Shown piece after piece: positions 1-7,195 of a stretch of DNA of 9,285 bases. The stretch is from Sulfurimonadaceae bacterium. Its GTDB lineage: Bacteria > Campylobacterota > Campylobacteria > Campylobacterales > Sulfurimonadaceae. The stretch's first letter is position 1; every line of letters begins with the position of its first letter. The notes under the pieces were generated by a model, which saw only the letters and a list, made by a program, of their open reading frames with translations, was not told the origin of the DNA and searched no databases. Location of the stretch: NCBI GenBank assembly GCA_028685945.1, contig JAQUCZ010000022.1, forward strand, positions 1 to 9,285. The letters run 5' to 3'. The translations under genes were made by a program, and so were the position numbers.

Positions 1-489
1 AAAAATATCTTTTTGCTGGTCGTTGTACTCCGTTTGCATTGCATTGATACTTTTGTTGATAAGCTGCCCCGTTGCTACGAAAGAGCTGTTAAGCCCCGTT
101 TTGTTGATGCGTCGGAAGTATTTGTTCTTGCTCGCGTATTCGATCGAGGTGTTGATTTCGCGGGTGAACGACTCGAGTTGGTCGAAAAGGTCGTTGATGT
201 TCCATGCCAAGTCGGCAAGCTCGCCGCCTGCTTTTATATTGTGCTGGCGGTTTTCAAAATTACCGTTTTTTGCCTGAGCGATAATGTCGGAAGATTTCGT
301 GATGGTGTCGCGGGTGATTTTTATCTGCTTGTAGGCGTAGATCGCGATGGCGATATTGGCGATATTGAACAAAAACGTCACGAGATGGAACTCGAAAAAG
401 ACCGCAGAGATTAAAAGCCCTAGACCTACAACGGTAATATGAGCATAGTTGGAGTAGTGAAGTTTAGAAAGAGAGGATAAATTGGTCAT
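1..489 (-). CDS. CetA-like methyl-accepting chemotaxis protein, 5' part (runs off left edge)
   Basis: This is the first 163 codons of a receptor whose remainder lies beyond base 1; the frame is open to the edge. The start is the ATG at 489, preceded by AAGGA seven bases upstream. It overlaps the end of the PAS gene by 26 bp, which suggests translational coupling. Residues about 15-53 are hydrophobic, broken near FEFH (residues 32-35), and look like a two-helix membrane hairpin with almost no periplasmic part. A HAMP-like region follows: the stretch after YAYKQIKITRDTI and a second polar helical block around residues 85-125. The signalling hairpin expected of an MCP is not in the window. No periplasmic ligand domain is present, as in Campylobacter jejuni CetA, the membrane-bound signalling half of an energy-taxis pair with the PAS protein CetB. 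The placement next to a CetB-like gene supports that reading. The product name is inferred from the N-terminus and context. Confidence 0.8.
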   Translation of the reverse strand, partial: MTNLSSLSKLHYSNYAHITVVGLGLLISAVFFEFHLVTFLFNIANIAIAIYAYKQIKITRDTITKSSDIIAQAKNGNFENRQHNIKAGGELADLAWNINDLFDQLESFTREINTSIEYASKNKYFRRINKTGLNSSFVATGQLINKSINAMQTEYNDQQKDIF

Positions 490-961
490 ATTCCATTCCT
501 TTTTCGGCTAAGAGGTCGTTGAGCATTTTTTCGCTTGCGGCGATTCCTCCGCTTCTTTCGGCAGCAAGAAGCTGCTTATAGAGAGGGATAATAAAATCGA
601 GCGATTCTTTGGAGGGTTTGCGGCGTGCGGAGTGGTAGCCAATCACCTTCTTGTCGTAAAACGAGGGGGTAACGTTTGCCATAACCCAGTAGTAAGAGCC
701 GTCGGTACAAAGGTTTTTAACATACGCGTGGATCTCTTGGTTGCTTTTTATGTAGCTCCAAAGCATCTTAAAGATGATCTTTGGCATGTCGGGATGGCGG
801 ATGATGTTGTGGGGTCTGCCCAAAAGCTGATCTTCGCTCAGCTCCACGATCTCCATAAAAGCACGGTTGGCGTAGGTGATAATCCCCTTGGTGTCGGTCT
901 TCGTGACCAAAAGGGTATTGGCATCGAAAATTTTTTCGTTGTTGCGCGGCGTGACGTTCAT
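464..961 (-). CDS. CetB/Aer-like PAS-domain redox sensor
   Basis: A 165-aa soluble protein made of one PAS domain (about residues 12-120) plus a short helical tail. It has the hallmark Aer/CetB segment RHPDMP at 55-60, a Trp at 68 in KMLW, and YYWVMANVTP at 90-99. These match the FAD-binding PAS domains of Escherichia coli Aer and C. jejuni CetB. Its length equals that usual for CetB. By analogy it binds FAD, senses electron-transport or redox state, and passes the signal to a membrane receptor, here the overlapping downstream gene. The ATG at 961 has AAAGGA five bases upstream, beginning at the nhaA stop codon, so it is probably translated with nhaA. FAD binding is inferred from motifs; a heme- or ligand-binding PAS is less likely. 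Confidence 0.88.
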   Translation of the reverse strand: MNVTPRNNEKIFDANTLLVTKTDTKGIITYANRAFMEIVELSEDQLLGRPHNIIRHPDMPKIIFKMLWSYIKSNQEIHAYVKNLCTDGSYYWVMANVTPSFYDKKVIGYHSARRKPSKESLDFIIPLYKQLLAAERSGGIAASEKMLNDLLAEKGMEYDQFILSF

Positions 962-970
962 ACGTTTCCT

Positions 971-2311
971 TTACTCGTCGATTGGTGTGCGTGACATGGT
1001 TCGCAGTAAAAAGTACCCTACCAAACCTGCACACAAAGAAGCAAAAAGTATCCCAACTTTTGCTTGGAAGATAAGCGCATCGTTTCCTGCAAAGGCAAGG
1101 TCGGCGACGAAGATCGACATTGTAAACCCGATCCCCCCTAAAAATGCGACCCCGAATACCTGCATCATCGTAGAGTTTTCGGGAAGTTTTGCAATGCCGA
1201 GTTTAATGGCAACCCATGCGGTTCCTGCTATCCCGATCACTTTGCCCAAGATAAGCCCTGCGATAATCCCGAGCGATACGGGTTCTAAAATGGTGCTGCC
1301 GATAGAGGAGAAATCGATAGAGATCCCTGCATTGGCAAGTGCAAAGAGGGGGATCACCACCAAACTCACGGGAAGATGGAGCGAGTGCTCAAGCTTGGAA
1401 GCAGGGGAGCTTACCGCATCTACCTTGTCTTTGATGTTTTGTAAAATCGCTTTTTGCTTTTCGTGCAACCCGTCGTTTTTCACGCAGCAGTAGTTATCGT
1501 ACTCCTCAAGGAGGTTTTTGGTGTGAAACGTGAACCCTTCGGGCATCAGTTTAGGACGGGTAGGGATTGCCATAGCCGCAATAACACCTGCAATCGTGGC
1601 ATGTACCCCCGATTGGAGCATAAAGTACCACATAAAAAGCCCTACCACAAAGTACGCAAGAGAGTTGTGGATACCGAAGCGGTTCATTGCGATCATCGTT
1701 AAAAACGGTACGAGCGCCAAAAAGAGGAAGTGTAGATGAATCTCTTCGGTATAAAAAAGAGCGATCACGATCACCGCACCCAAGTCGTCAACGATCGCCA
1801 AGGCAACCAAAAAAGTTACCAAAGGCGTTGAGACGCGGTTACCTAAAAGAACGAGTGCGCTGATGGCAAAAGCGATGTCGGTCGCCATCGGGATACCCCA
1901 GCCGTTTGCCCCCTCACCGCCGTAGTTGATCGAGAGGTAGATGAGTGCAGGCAGCACCATCCCGCCGATCGCCGAGAGAATAGGGAGCATCGCTACTTTG
2001 ATGTTGGAGAGTTCGCCGATAAGGATTTCGCGCTTGATCTCAAGCCCTACGATAAAGAAAAAGATCGCCATCAGTCCGTCGTTGATCCAGTGGTGGATGC
2101 TATGGGAGAGTTCCCAAGAACCCAAAGAGAGCTTAACGTAAGTGTGAAAAAGGTGCAAATACGATTCCGCCAAAGGGGAGTTTGCAAGGATGAGCGCCAA
2201 AACGGTGGTCATCATCAAGACAAGTCCCGTCGTGGTCTGGGCGTGGATAAAGTGTTCAAACGGGGTGGCGATACGGTTAAATGCCTTCTCCCAAGGTGCG
2301 TAGATTTTCAT
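971..2311 (-). CDS. nhaA: Na+/H+ antiporter NhaA
   Basis: A 446-aa inner-membrane protein that exchanges cytoplasmic Na+ (or Li+) for protons, used for sodium and pH homeostasis. About a dozen hydrophobic segments are visible. Conserved NhaA landmarks are all present: PMATDIAFAI with Asp145 (E. coli Asp133), ALAIVDDLGAV with the ion-binding pair Asp175/Asp176 (E. coli Asp163/Asp164), SGVHATIAGV with His237 (E. coli pH-sensor His225), and LILGKVIGI with Lys357 (E. coli Lys300). The constant +12 offset becomes +57 at the lysine, so about 45 extra residues sit in the polar loop around residues 255-310. Such longer loops occur in many non-enteric NhaA proteins. The ATG at 2311 has AAGGAG a few bases upstream. 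The gene lies 9 bp after the Sel1 gene and 9 bp before the PAS gene, so it is probably part of one operon. Confidence 0.96.
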   Translation of the reverse strand: MKIYAPWEKAFNRIATPFEHFIHAQTTTGLVLMMTTVLALILANSPLAESYLHLFHTYVKLSLGSWELSHSIHHWINDGLMAIFFFIVGLEIKREILIGELSNIKVAMLPILSAIGGMVLPALIYLSINYGGEGANGWGIPMATDIAFAISALVLLGNRVSTPLVTFLVALAIVDDLGAVIVIALFYTEEIHLHFLFLALVPFLTMIAMNRFGIHNSLAYFVVGLFMWYFMLQSGVHATIAGVIAAMAIPTRPKLMPEGFTFHTKNLLEEYDNYCCVKNDGLHEKQKAILQNIKDKVDAVSSPASKLEHSLHLPVSLVVIPLFALANAGISIDFSSIGSTILEPVSLGIIAGLILGKVIGIAGTAWVAIKLGIAKLPENSTMMQVFGVAFLGGIGFTMSIFVADLAFAGNDALIFQAKVGILFASLCAGLVGYFLLRTMSRTPIDE

Positions 2312-2320
2312 GGTGTCTCC

Positions 2321-2584
2321 TTAGAACATGTGTTTTGTGGAAGTGGAAATATGGCTGAGTTGGTTTGCCGCATCGATATGCCCGTTGCGCAGCGCTTTTT
2401 TCCAAAATTTTTGTGCATTTTCGACGCTTTTTGCAACGCCGTCGCCGTGGAAATACATGAGCCCTATGAAATACTGCGCTTCGGCATTGTTCTCGTATGC
2501 CGCCGCATCGTAGAGTGCGTCAAAGGCTTCTTTGAATCTTCTTTCGTTGTAGAGTACGTAGCCCTCGTCTACCGAATGTTGCAT
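2321..2584 (-). CDS. small Sel1-like repeat protein
   Basis: An 87-aa, apparently cytoplasmic protein. Residues about 34-69 form one clear Sel1/TPR-type repeat (AEAQYFIGLMYFHGDGV, then ENAQKFWKKAL), and residues 4-32 look like a degenerate helical pair before it. Such repeats form protein-binding helical scaffolds; no partner or specific function can be named. I chose the ATG at 2584 because it follows AAAGGGA at a normal distance. An upstream in-frame ATG at 2692 would add a hydrophobic stretch, but that extension covers the likely promoter at 2613-2618 and has no good ribosome site. It is the first gene of the unit that goes on through nhaA and the CetB/CetA-like genes. Confidence 0.75.
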   Translation of the reverse strand: MQHSVDEGYVLYNERRFKEAFDALYDAAAYENNAEAQYFIGLMYFHGDGVAKSVENAQKFWKKALRNGHIDAANQLSHISTSTKHMF

Positions 2585-2612
2585 GATTATTCCCTTTGTA
2601 AATTTGAGATCG

Positions 2613-2618
2613 ATTATA
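2613..2618 (-). promoter_or_regulatory. -10 box for the Sel1-nhaA-cetB-cetA-like operon
   Basis: On the minus strand the sequence reads TTTGCTATAATCG, a perfect TATAAT. Transcription would start near 2606, leaving a leader of about 22 bases that contains the AAAGGGA ribosome site of the Sel1 gene. No convincing -35 box is seen, which is usual for sigma-70 promoters in Campylobacterota. Confidence 0.65.
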
Positions 2619-2718
2619 GCAAAGTAGAACCCATATAGAAGTAAAACAGCGCAAATAGCCCATTTTTTAAACCCAAAACGTAACAAGAACAAGGCGGTGC
2701 AAACTTAAAAAAACTAAG

Positions 2719-2724
2719 TATAAT
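2719..2724 (+). promoter_or_regulatory. -10 box placing transcription start at or next to the ATG at 2732
   Basis: A perfect TATAAT follows an A/T-rich run (2701-2715). Normal spacing puts the start of transcription at about 2730-2732, at the first base of the repeat-protein gene, which implies a leaderless or nearly leaderless mRNA. There is no ribosome-binding sequence between the box and the ATG. Confidence 0.6.
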
Positions 2725-2731
2725 TTGCGCT

Positions 2732-4087
2732 ATGAATTTAGAACAACTACGCAACAAAACCGTATTACTTTTGGGAAAAAGCCGCGCTTTTGCGTCGGAT
2801 GAGTTTGAGGAGCAGCTGCGCTTGCATGCCATAGCTTTGGTGCGCGACTCGGATACAAACAAAGAGCCTTTTGCGCTGATAATCGAGGGGAAGATGATGA
2901 GCCCCTACGAGCAGCAGGCAAGCGATGCTTTGTACGAGAAAAAAGCGGCACCTTTTATCGGTATCGATCCTTTTGAGGAGCTGCTTGCGCGCAACATCAA
3001 CGAAGAGAGCCTGCTTATGGCGCTCAAACTCGGTCGCGACAAAGAGCGCCTCTTGGCATTTTTAAAAAACGGCGCTCTTAGCGATAGATTTTTTTTGCGC
3101 CTTGTAAAACTGTATGACTTTAACGGCGAAGATTTTTTTGAAAACGATGCCAACCGCGACGTTACCGCGGCACTTATCGAGAGGTTTTACGAAAATATCG
3201 AGCGCAACCATAATGTCCAGTATGCAACGCTGGGGCTTATGCACCTTGTAGCGCAAACCTCCGAGCCTCTTCTTTTGGAAACCCTCGTCTCTCTTGAACC
3301 GTTGCGCAAAGCGCTGCAAAACGAGGAGAAAAGTGCGAACGTTTCTATTTTGCTCTCGATCGCTTCGCGTCCTGCGGCATCGCAGGAGATTTTGGGGCTA
3401 TTCGTCAAAAACGGCTCTTTGGCGCTGCAAAAGATCGTCGCTTGCAGAGAAGATTGCCCGAAGCGGCTTCAGGAGAAGCTTTACGAGACCAAAGAGAAGC
3501 AGATACGGGAGTGTTTGAGCAAAAACCCCGCGCTCACTTTAGAACTCTCGCAAAAACTTTTGCCTGAATACGGCGCAAATATAGCGGCGCACCGAGTGCT
3601 TGATAGGGAGTTTTTTGAACTCTTTTTCGAGGGGTTTGCCCCCTCTTTGGCATCGAATCTCTCGCTTGATGCGTGGATGCAGCAGCGTTTGTTTGAAAAG
3701 GGGGATTTTGAGGTACTTTACGCCTTGGCATGTAATAAGGCGCTTGAAGCGAATCTTTGGGAGAGGCTCTTTGAAAAAGGGGACGTAAAAATATCCGAAG
3801 CACTTTTTGCCAACGAAGCCGCACCGCAGGAGAAACTACGAGATACTCTTAAAGAGGAGCGTTACCACGAAGCCTTGGCATGTAACGGTAATAGTCCCAA
3901 AGATGTGCTTCAGGAACTCTCGCACAGCCAAAACCCCGAGGTGCTCCAAGCGCTTGCCAAAAACGAAAACACCCCTATCGAGGTGCTCTACCAGTTAGGG
4001 CTTGAGAGCCGTTTTGAGCGCTTTGTCAAAGAGAACAAAACATTCGGTAAACATATTCAAACCCACAACATCGGTTGGCAGGTATAA
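2732..4087 (+). CDS. leucine-rich-variant (LRV)-like repeat protein, partner gene of a MoxR ATPase
   Basis: A 451-aa protein, soluble by appearance, with no signal peptide or membrane segment. From about residue 230 to 435 it consists of eight or nine degenerate repeats of 22-26 residues. The last ones are clearest: ALACNGNSPKDVLQEL (381-396) and ALAKNENTPIEVLYQL (407-422) fit the variant leucine-rich repeat pattern of ALA-x-N-x-x-(T/S)P-x-x-VL-x-x-L. Residues about 80-230 are helical and could be more divergent repeats. The first 75 residues (NKTVLLLGKS near the start, then alternating strands and helices) resemble a small alpha/beta domain, perhaps BRCT-like, but this is weak. LRV proteins are helical scaffolds; some carry an Fe-S cluster, and this one has scattered cysteines (C238, C242, C261, C334, C384) without a clear cluster motif. 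The MoxR gene starts 10 bp downstream, so the two are co-transcribed. The specific function is unknown. Confidence 0.8.
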   Translation: MNLEQLRNKTVLLLGKSRAFASDEFEEQLRLHAIALVRDSDTNKEPFALIIEGKMMSPYEQQASDALYEKKAAPFIGIDPFEELLARNINEESLLMALKLGRDKERLLAFLKNGALSDRFFLRLVKLYDFNGEDFFENDANRDVTAALIERFYENIERNHNVQYATLGLMHLVAQTSEPLLLETLVSLEPLRKALQNEEKSANVSILLSIASRPAASQEILGLFVKNGSLALQKIVACREDCPKRLQEKLYETKEKQIRECLSKNPALTLELSQKLLPEYGANIAAHRVLDREFFELFFEGFAPSLASNLSLDAWMQQRLFEKGDFEVLYALACNKALEANLWERLFEKGDVKISEALFANEAAPQEKLRDTLKEERYHEALACNGNSPKDVLQELSHSQNPEVLQALAKNENTPIEVLYQLGLESRFERFVKENKTFGKHIQTHNIGWQV

Positions 4088-4091
4088 GGAG
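4086..4091 (+). promoter_or_regulatory. ribosome-binding site fixing the MoxR start
   Basis: AAGGAG overlaps the stop codon of the repeat-protein gene and lies six bases before the ATG at 4098. It favours that start over an in-frame upstream ATG at 4002, which lies inside the preceding gene and has no such site. Confidence 0.8.
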
Positions 4092-4097
4092 AAAACT

Positions 4098-5093
4098 ATG
4101 AAACCCTCAGAACTCACGAGTATTATCGCACGCCTAAGCGCACAAAACGTTCCGATCTTTGTGTGGGGCGCCCCGGGGATCGGCAAATCCTCCATCGTCA
4201 AACAGATCGCAAAAGATCGAAACATCGGGTTTATAGATTTGCGCCTCTCTTTGATGGATCCTACCGATCTTAAGGGGATTCCGTTTTACGACAAAGAGTC
4301 CCACACCGCGCTTTGGGCGCCTCCCGCTTTTTTGCCCAGAGAGGGGGAGGGGATTTTGTTTTTGGACGAGCTTAACACCGCGCCCCCGAGCGTACAAGCT
4401 TCGGCGTACCAGCTCATCCTTGATCGTGCCGTGGGGGAGTATAGCTTGCCCGATGGGTGGGCGATCGTCGCGGCAGGAAACCGAGAAGGGGATCGCGGGG
4501 TAACCTACCGTATGGCATCACCCCTTGCAAACCGATTTGTCCATTTGGAGATGGAGGTCGATTTGGAAGATTGGCGCATGTGGGGGTACAAAAGCGGGCT
4601 TGACGAGAGGATTATCGCCTATATAGGGTATAAAAACGAACACCTGTTCATGTTTGACCCCAAAAGCGAAGTAAAAAGTTTTGCAACCCCCAGAAGCTGG
4701 GAATATGTCGATGCGATTTTAAAAAGTTCACTCGAACCTTCATTGCTTCTTGATGCGATCGCGGGAGCGGTGGGCAAAGAGGTGGCGGTAGGTTTTTTGA
4801 GTTTTGCAAAAGTTGCGGCAAAACTTCCCGACATAGAAAATATCTTGGCATGCGGCGAGGGGGCGTATAGCGATGAGGTGGATGTGCTCCATGCCATAAG
4901 CACGGGACTGGTAAGCGGGTATTTGCAAGACCAAAGCGAGGAGAGGCTTGAAAACCTCGTGCGTTATCTTTTGGAACTAAAACCCGAATTTTCGGTGATG
5001 TGTATGCAGGATTTACAAAGAAGCGGCGTGCGAGCGGAACATGCCAAGAGTTTCGAGGCATGGGTAAAACGTTTTAGCTATCTTTTGGCGTAA
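4098..5093 (+). CDS. MoxR-family AAA+ ATPase
   Basis: A 331-aa cytoplasmic AAA+ ATPase of the MoxR type (COG0714). Visible motifs are Walker A GAPGIGKS (24-31), Walker B ILFLDE (86-91), sensor 1 AAGN with Asn128, a likely arginine finger Arg146 in SPLANRF, and a sensor-2-like FATPRSW (195-201, Arg199). The C-terminal part is the all-helical lid. MoxR ATPases act as chaperones that assemble or activate protein complexes, usually with a von Willebrand factor A (VWA) protein encoded next door. No VWA gene is in this window: the upstream neighbour is the LRV-like protein, and the gene downstream is a convergent chemotaxis receptor. The LRV protein may be the partner or adaptor, but that is inference. 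The substrate is unknown. Confidence 0.9.
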   Translation: MKPSELTSIIARLSAQNVPIFVWGAPGIGKSSIVKQIAKDRNIGFIDLRLSLMDPTDLKGIPFYDKESHTALWAPPAFLPREGEGILFLDELNTAPPSVQASAYQLILDRAVGEYSLPDGWAIVAAGNREGDRGVTYRMASPLANRFVHLEMEVDLEDWRMWGYKSGLDERIIAYIGYKNEHLFMFDPKSEVKSFATPRSWEYVDAILKSSLEPSLLLDAIAGAVGKEVAVGFLSFAKVAAKLPDIENILACGEGAYSDEVDVLHAISTGLVSGYLQDQSEERLENLVRYLLELKPEFSVMCMQDLQRSGVRAEHAKSFEAWVKRFSYLLA

Positions 5094-5103
5094 AGGTTTG
5101 TTT

Positions 5104-5123
5104 CTCTTGGCATGTGCCAAGAG
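5104..5123. repeat. 20-bp near-perfect inverted repeat between convergent genes, possible bidirectional terminator
   Basis: CTCTTGGCATGTGCCAAGAG has an 8-bp stem with a 4-base loop. It fills the space between the MoxR stop (5093) and the receptor stop codon that begins at 5124. Neither side is followed by a proper T-run, so it is a weak intrinsic terminator at best. Its left arm is one copy of the CTTGGCATG motif that recurs through the window. Confidence 0.6.
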
Positions 5124-5660
5124 TTAGGTTCTAAAAACCTCTAGTTTGCTGTTTAATTCTTCCGTCATAGAGTTGAGATGTTCCGCAGCAGCGGCGATCT
5201 CTTCGACGTTTCTTGCATTGGTAGCGGAGATTTCATTGATAGCAGAGACTTTATGCGCGATATCTTCGACGTTTTTCCCCGTCTTTTCAAAATCACGTAC
5301 CGTTTTATCGTTTGCCTGAACCGCCAAGTTCACGATCTCGACGCTTTCGTTGATTTTAGCTTCCACCTGCGAAGCAGCCGTTGCAAGTGCCTGAATCTCT
5401 TCGGAGTTTTCACTCATTTGCGTACTTGCATCCATAATAGACTGTACTATGACGTTGATAGTAGCATTGATCTCAACCAAAGATTTTTGCGTACGTTCTG
5501 CAAGTTTTCTTACTTCATCGGCAACAACCGCAAACCCTCTTCCGTGTTCCCCTGCACGCGCCGCTTCGATAGCCGCATTGAGTGCAAGAAGATTGGTTTG
5601 GTCTGCAATATCGCTAATCACTTCAAGCACCGCTTTAACTTGGTTCGCATCATTAGAGAG
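5124..5660 (-). repeat. receptor signalling-domain duplication, copy 1
   Basis: This segment aligns without gaps to 8749-9285 (offset 3625). The encoded peptides differ at about five of 178 positions, and the DNA matches at roughly nine in ten bases by eye, with silent differences scattered except for an identical run at 5560-5642. Confidence 0.9.
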
Positions 5661-7169
5661 TGTAGTCATTTTATGGGAAAGCTCCACTTCGGTTTGTGCC
5701 GTCTCTTGCACTTTTGCATTCATAGCGATCATCTCGCGACGTGCAACACTTAAGTTTTCGTTTGCTTTAATGATTTCTTTTTTACTCTCTTGCGCATCGG
5801 AGATAGAAGTGCTTATCTCCTCTTTAATTCTCACCGCACGATCGTTTGCTTCTTGGGTTACCGTTACCGATTTTTCGACATTGTTTCCAACACCCAAAGC
5901 GGTCGTAGAGAGCTCATGGGCAATCGAAGCGTTCTCATTCGAAGAGCGCTTGGTGTTGTCGATGAGATCGTGGAGTTGTGCCAAAAGGGTATTAAAACTT
6001 CGCGCCATTTCGCTGATCTCTAAGGGGGCATTTTGATCGACATGCTTGGTAAGATCGTTGTTGGAAGCGATGATATTGATGTCGGATTTAAACTTTTCGA
6101 TAGGTTTGATAAGGCTTGCATTTGTTACGGCGATAGCGATGAGAATCACGATAACCAAAACTATTACGGACCAAAGAACAATCGAATTGCGCAGGCGGTT
6201 GGGCGCTTCTAAAACCTCCGCTTCATCAATCTCGGAGACGATAGCCCACGTTACCCCCGAACCGATATGAAGGGGTGCAAAGGAGGAGAGAACGAGATTG
6301 CCGTTATAGTCTTCGATCACTTTCGTGCCGCTTTTGCCCTCAAAAACGCTGCGGGTTGCTTCGGTTTCGATTTTTCCCGTTTGCGGGTTGGCAAAAGAGG
6401 CGCGGATGGAGTGGTTTTTAGGGCTTAGATAGCTGTCGCTACGCATAAGAAAATCGCTGCCGACGAGATAATCCTCTTGTGTTTTGCCGTAGCCGTGGCG
6501 GGTTTCCATGATCTGCGTTATCGATTTATCGCTGATTTGCAGCACTAAAACAACGGGATAGTCTCCGTACATCTCAACCTGTTTGGCGATAAACATCGCA
6601 GGTTCGCCGTTGCTTGCTGCGTAGGGCTGCATATCGAGGATCACGCTCTCTTTGGTCGTAAGCGCTTGGTTGAAGATTTTTGCCAAAGAGCTTGTTTTGT
6701 ATTTTCCCGTTTTAAGGTTGGTTCCGTAGTCGCTCTCTTTTGCGGCGGTATAGATCACACGCCCCGTGGCGCTTTCAATGAGAAGAATGTCGTAGTAGCC
6801 GTAGGTTTTGACGTAGTTTTGAAAAAACGATTCAAACGCGCCGGTCGATCGTTTGACGCGTATATCGTCGATGGGAAGGTCGCTTTTAGGGTCGAAATCT
6901 GCTTCCTCGAAGAGGTTTTCCATGTCGTTGTAAAAGAGTTTAAGCACCTGTGTTTTGGATAAAACTTCGATATCGGCATATTTTTTTTCAAAAAACGCCT
7001 CGATGTTGCTTTTTTTCGCTTCGTTTGCGTTGGCAAGTCTGTTGTAGCTTGCCTCCATAAGCGTTGTTTTGATTTCGGTGACGCTAATGAGTGCAACGAT
7101 AAAAACAAGGGCGATAAGCGAAAACGCCAAAAGGGCTAAAATACGGTATTTGATAGAGAGGTTTTGCAT
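5124..7169 (-). CDS. Cache-domain methyl-accepting chemotaxis protein
   Basis: A complete 681-aa transmembrane chemoreceptor. The order is membrane helix 1 (about 10-30), periplasmic sensing region (about 35-325) of the double-Cache type, membrane helix 2 (about 329-350), HAMP (about 350-396), then the cytoplasmic four-helix signalling domain. The conserved tip SDIADQTNLLALNAAIEAAR starts at about residue 519. The periplasmic part contains YDILLIE and KESDYGTNL (144-152), seen in many Cache receptors; I do not see the amino-acid-binding Cache signature, so the ligand is unknown. The C-terminus (KLEVFRT) has no CheR-docking pentapeptide. The ATG at 7169 follows AAAGG seven bases upstream; an alternative ATG at 7208 has no ribosome site. 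The last 179 codons closely match the receptor at the right edge. Confidence 0.95.
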   Translation of the reverse strand: MQNLSIKYRILALLAFSLIALVFIVALISVTEIKTTLMEASYNRLANANEAKKSNIEAFFEKKYADIEVLSKTQVLKLFYNDMENLFEEADFDPKSDLPIDDIRVKRSTGAFESFFQNYVKTYGYYDILLIESATGRVIYTAAKESDYGTNLKTGKYKTSSLAKIFNQALTTKESVILDMQPYAASNGEPAMFIAKQVEMYGDYPVVLVLQISDKSITQIMETRHGYGKTQEDYLVGSDFLMRSDSYLSPKNHSIRASFANPQTGKIETEATRSVFEGKSGTKVIEDYNGNLVLSSFAPLHIGSGVTWAIVSEIDEAEVLEAPNRLRNSIVLWSVIVLVIVILIAIAVTNASLIKPIEKFKSDINIIASNNDLTKHVDQNAPLEISEMARSFNTLLAQLHDLIDNTKRSSNENASIAHELSTTALGVGNNVEKSVTVTQEANDRAVRIKEEISTSISDAQESKKEIIKANENLSVARREMIAMNAKVQETAQTEVELSHKMTTLSNDANQVKAVLEVISDIADQTNLLALNAAIEAARAGEHGRGFAVVADEVRKLAERTQKSLVEINATINVIVQSIMDASTQMSENSEEIQALATAASQVEAKINESVEIVNLAVQANDKTVRDFEKTGKNVEDIAHKVSAINEISATNARNVEEIAAAAEHLNSMTEELNSKLEVFRT

Positions 7170-7195
7170 ACGAATGCCTTTGACAATGGGATGAA

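Noticed and set aside
2090..2638. 182-codon plus-strand frame across the start of nhaA, the Sel1 gene and their promoter
   Set aside because: It is antisense to confident genes and overlaps the likely operon promoter; no domain character.
2585..2692. N-terminal hydrophobic extension of the Sel1 protein from an ATG at 2692
   Set aside because: It would run through the TATAAT box at 2613-2618 and lacks a ribosome site, whereas the ATG at 2584 has a good one.
3724..3882. Motif copies at 3724 and 3874 as simple protein-repeat echoes
   Set aside because: These two do share the ALACN codons of LRV repeats and could be explained that way, but the other copies lie in other frames and genes, so this explanation was rejected for the motif as a whole.
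5127..5141. AGGTT-CTAAA-AACCT stem at the receptor 3' end
   Set aside because: A five-base A/T-rich stem inside coding sequence, not kept in the paralogous copy; likely chance.
5178..5753. 191-codon plus-strand frame opposite the receptor signalling domain
   Set aside because: A matching frame appears opposite the second receptor copy only because the DNA is duplicated; the minus-strand protein is clearly the real one.
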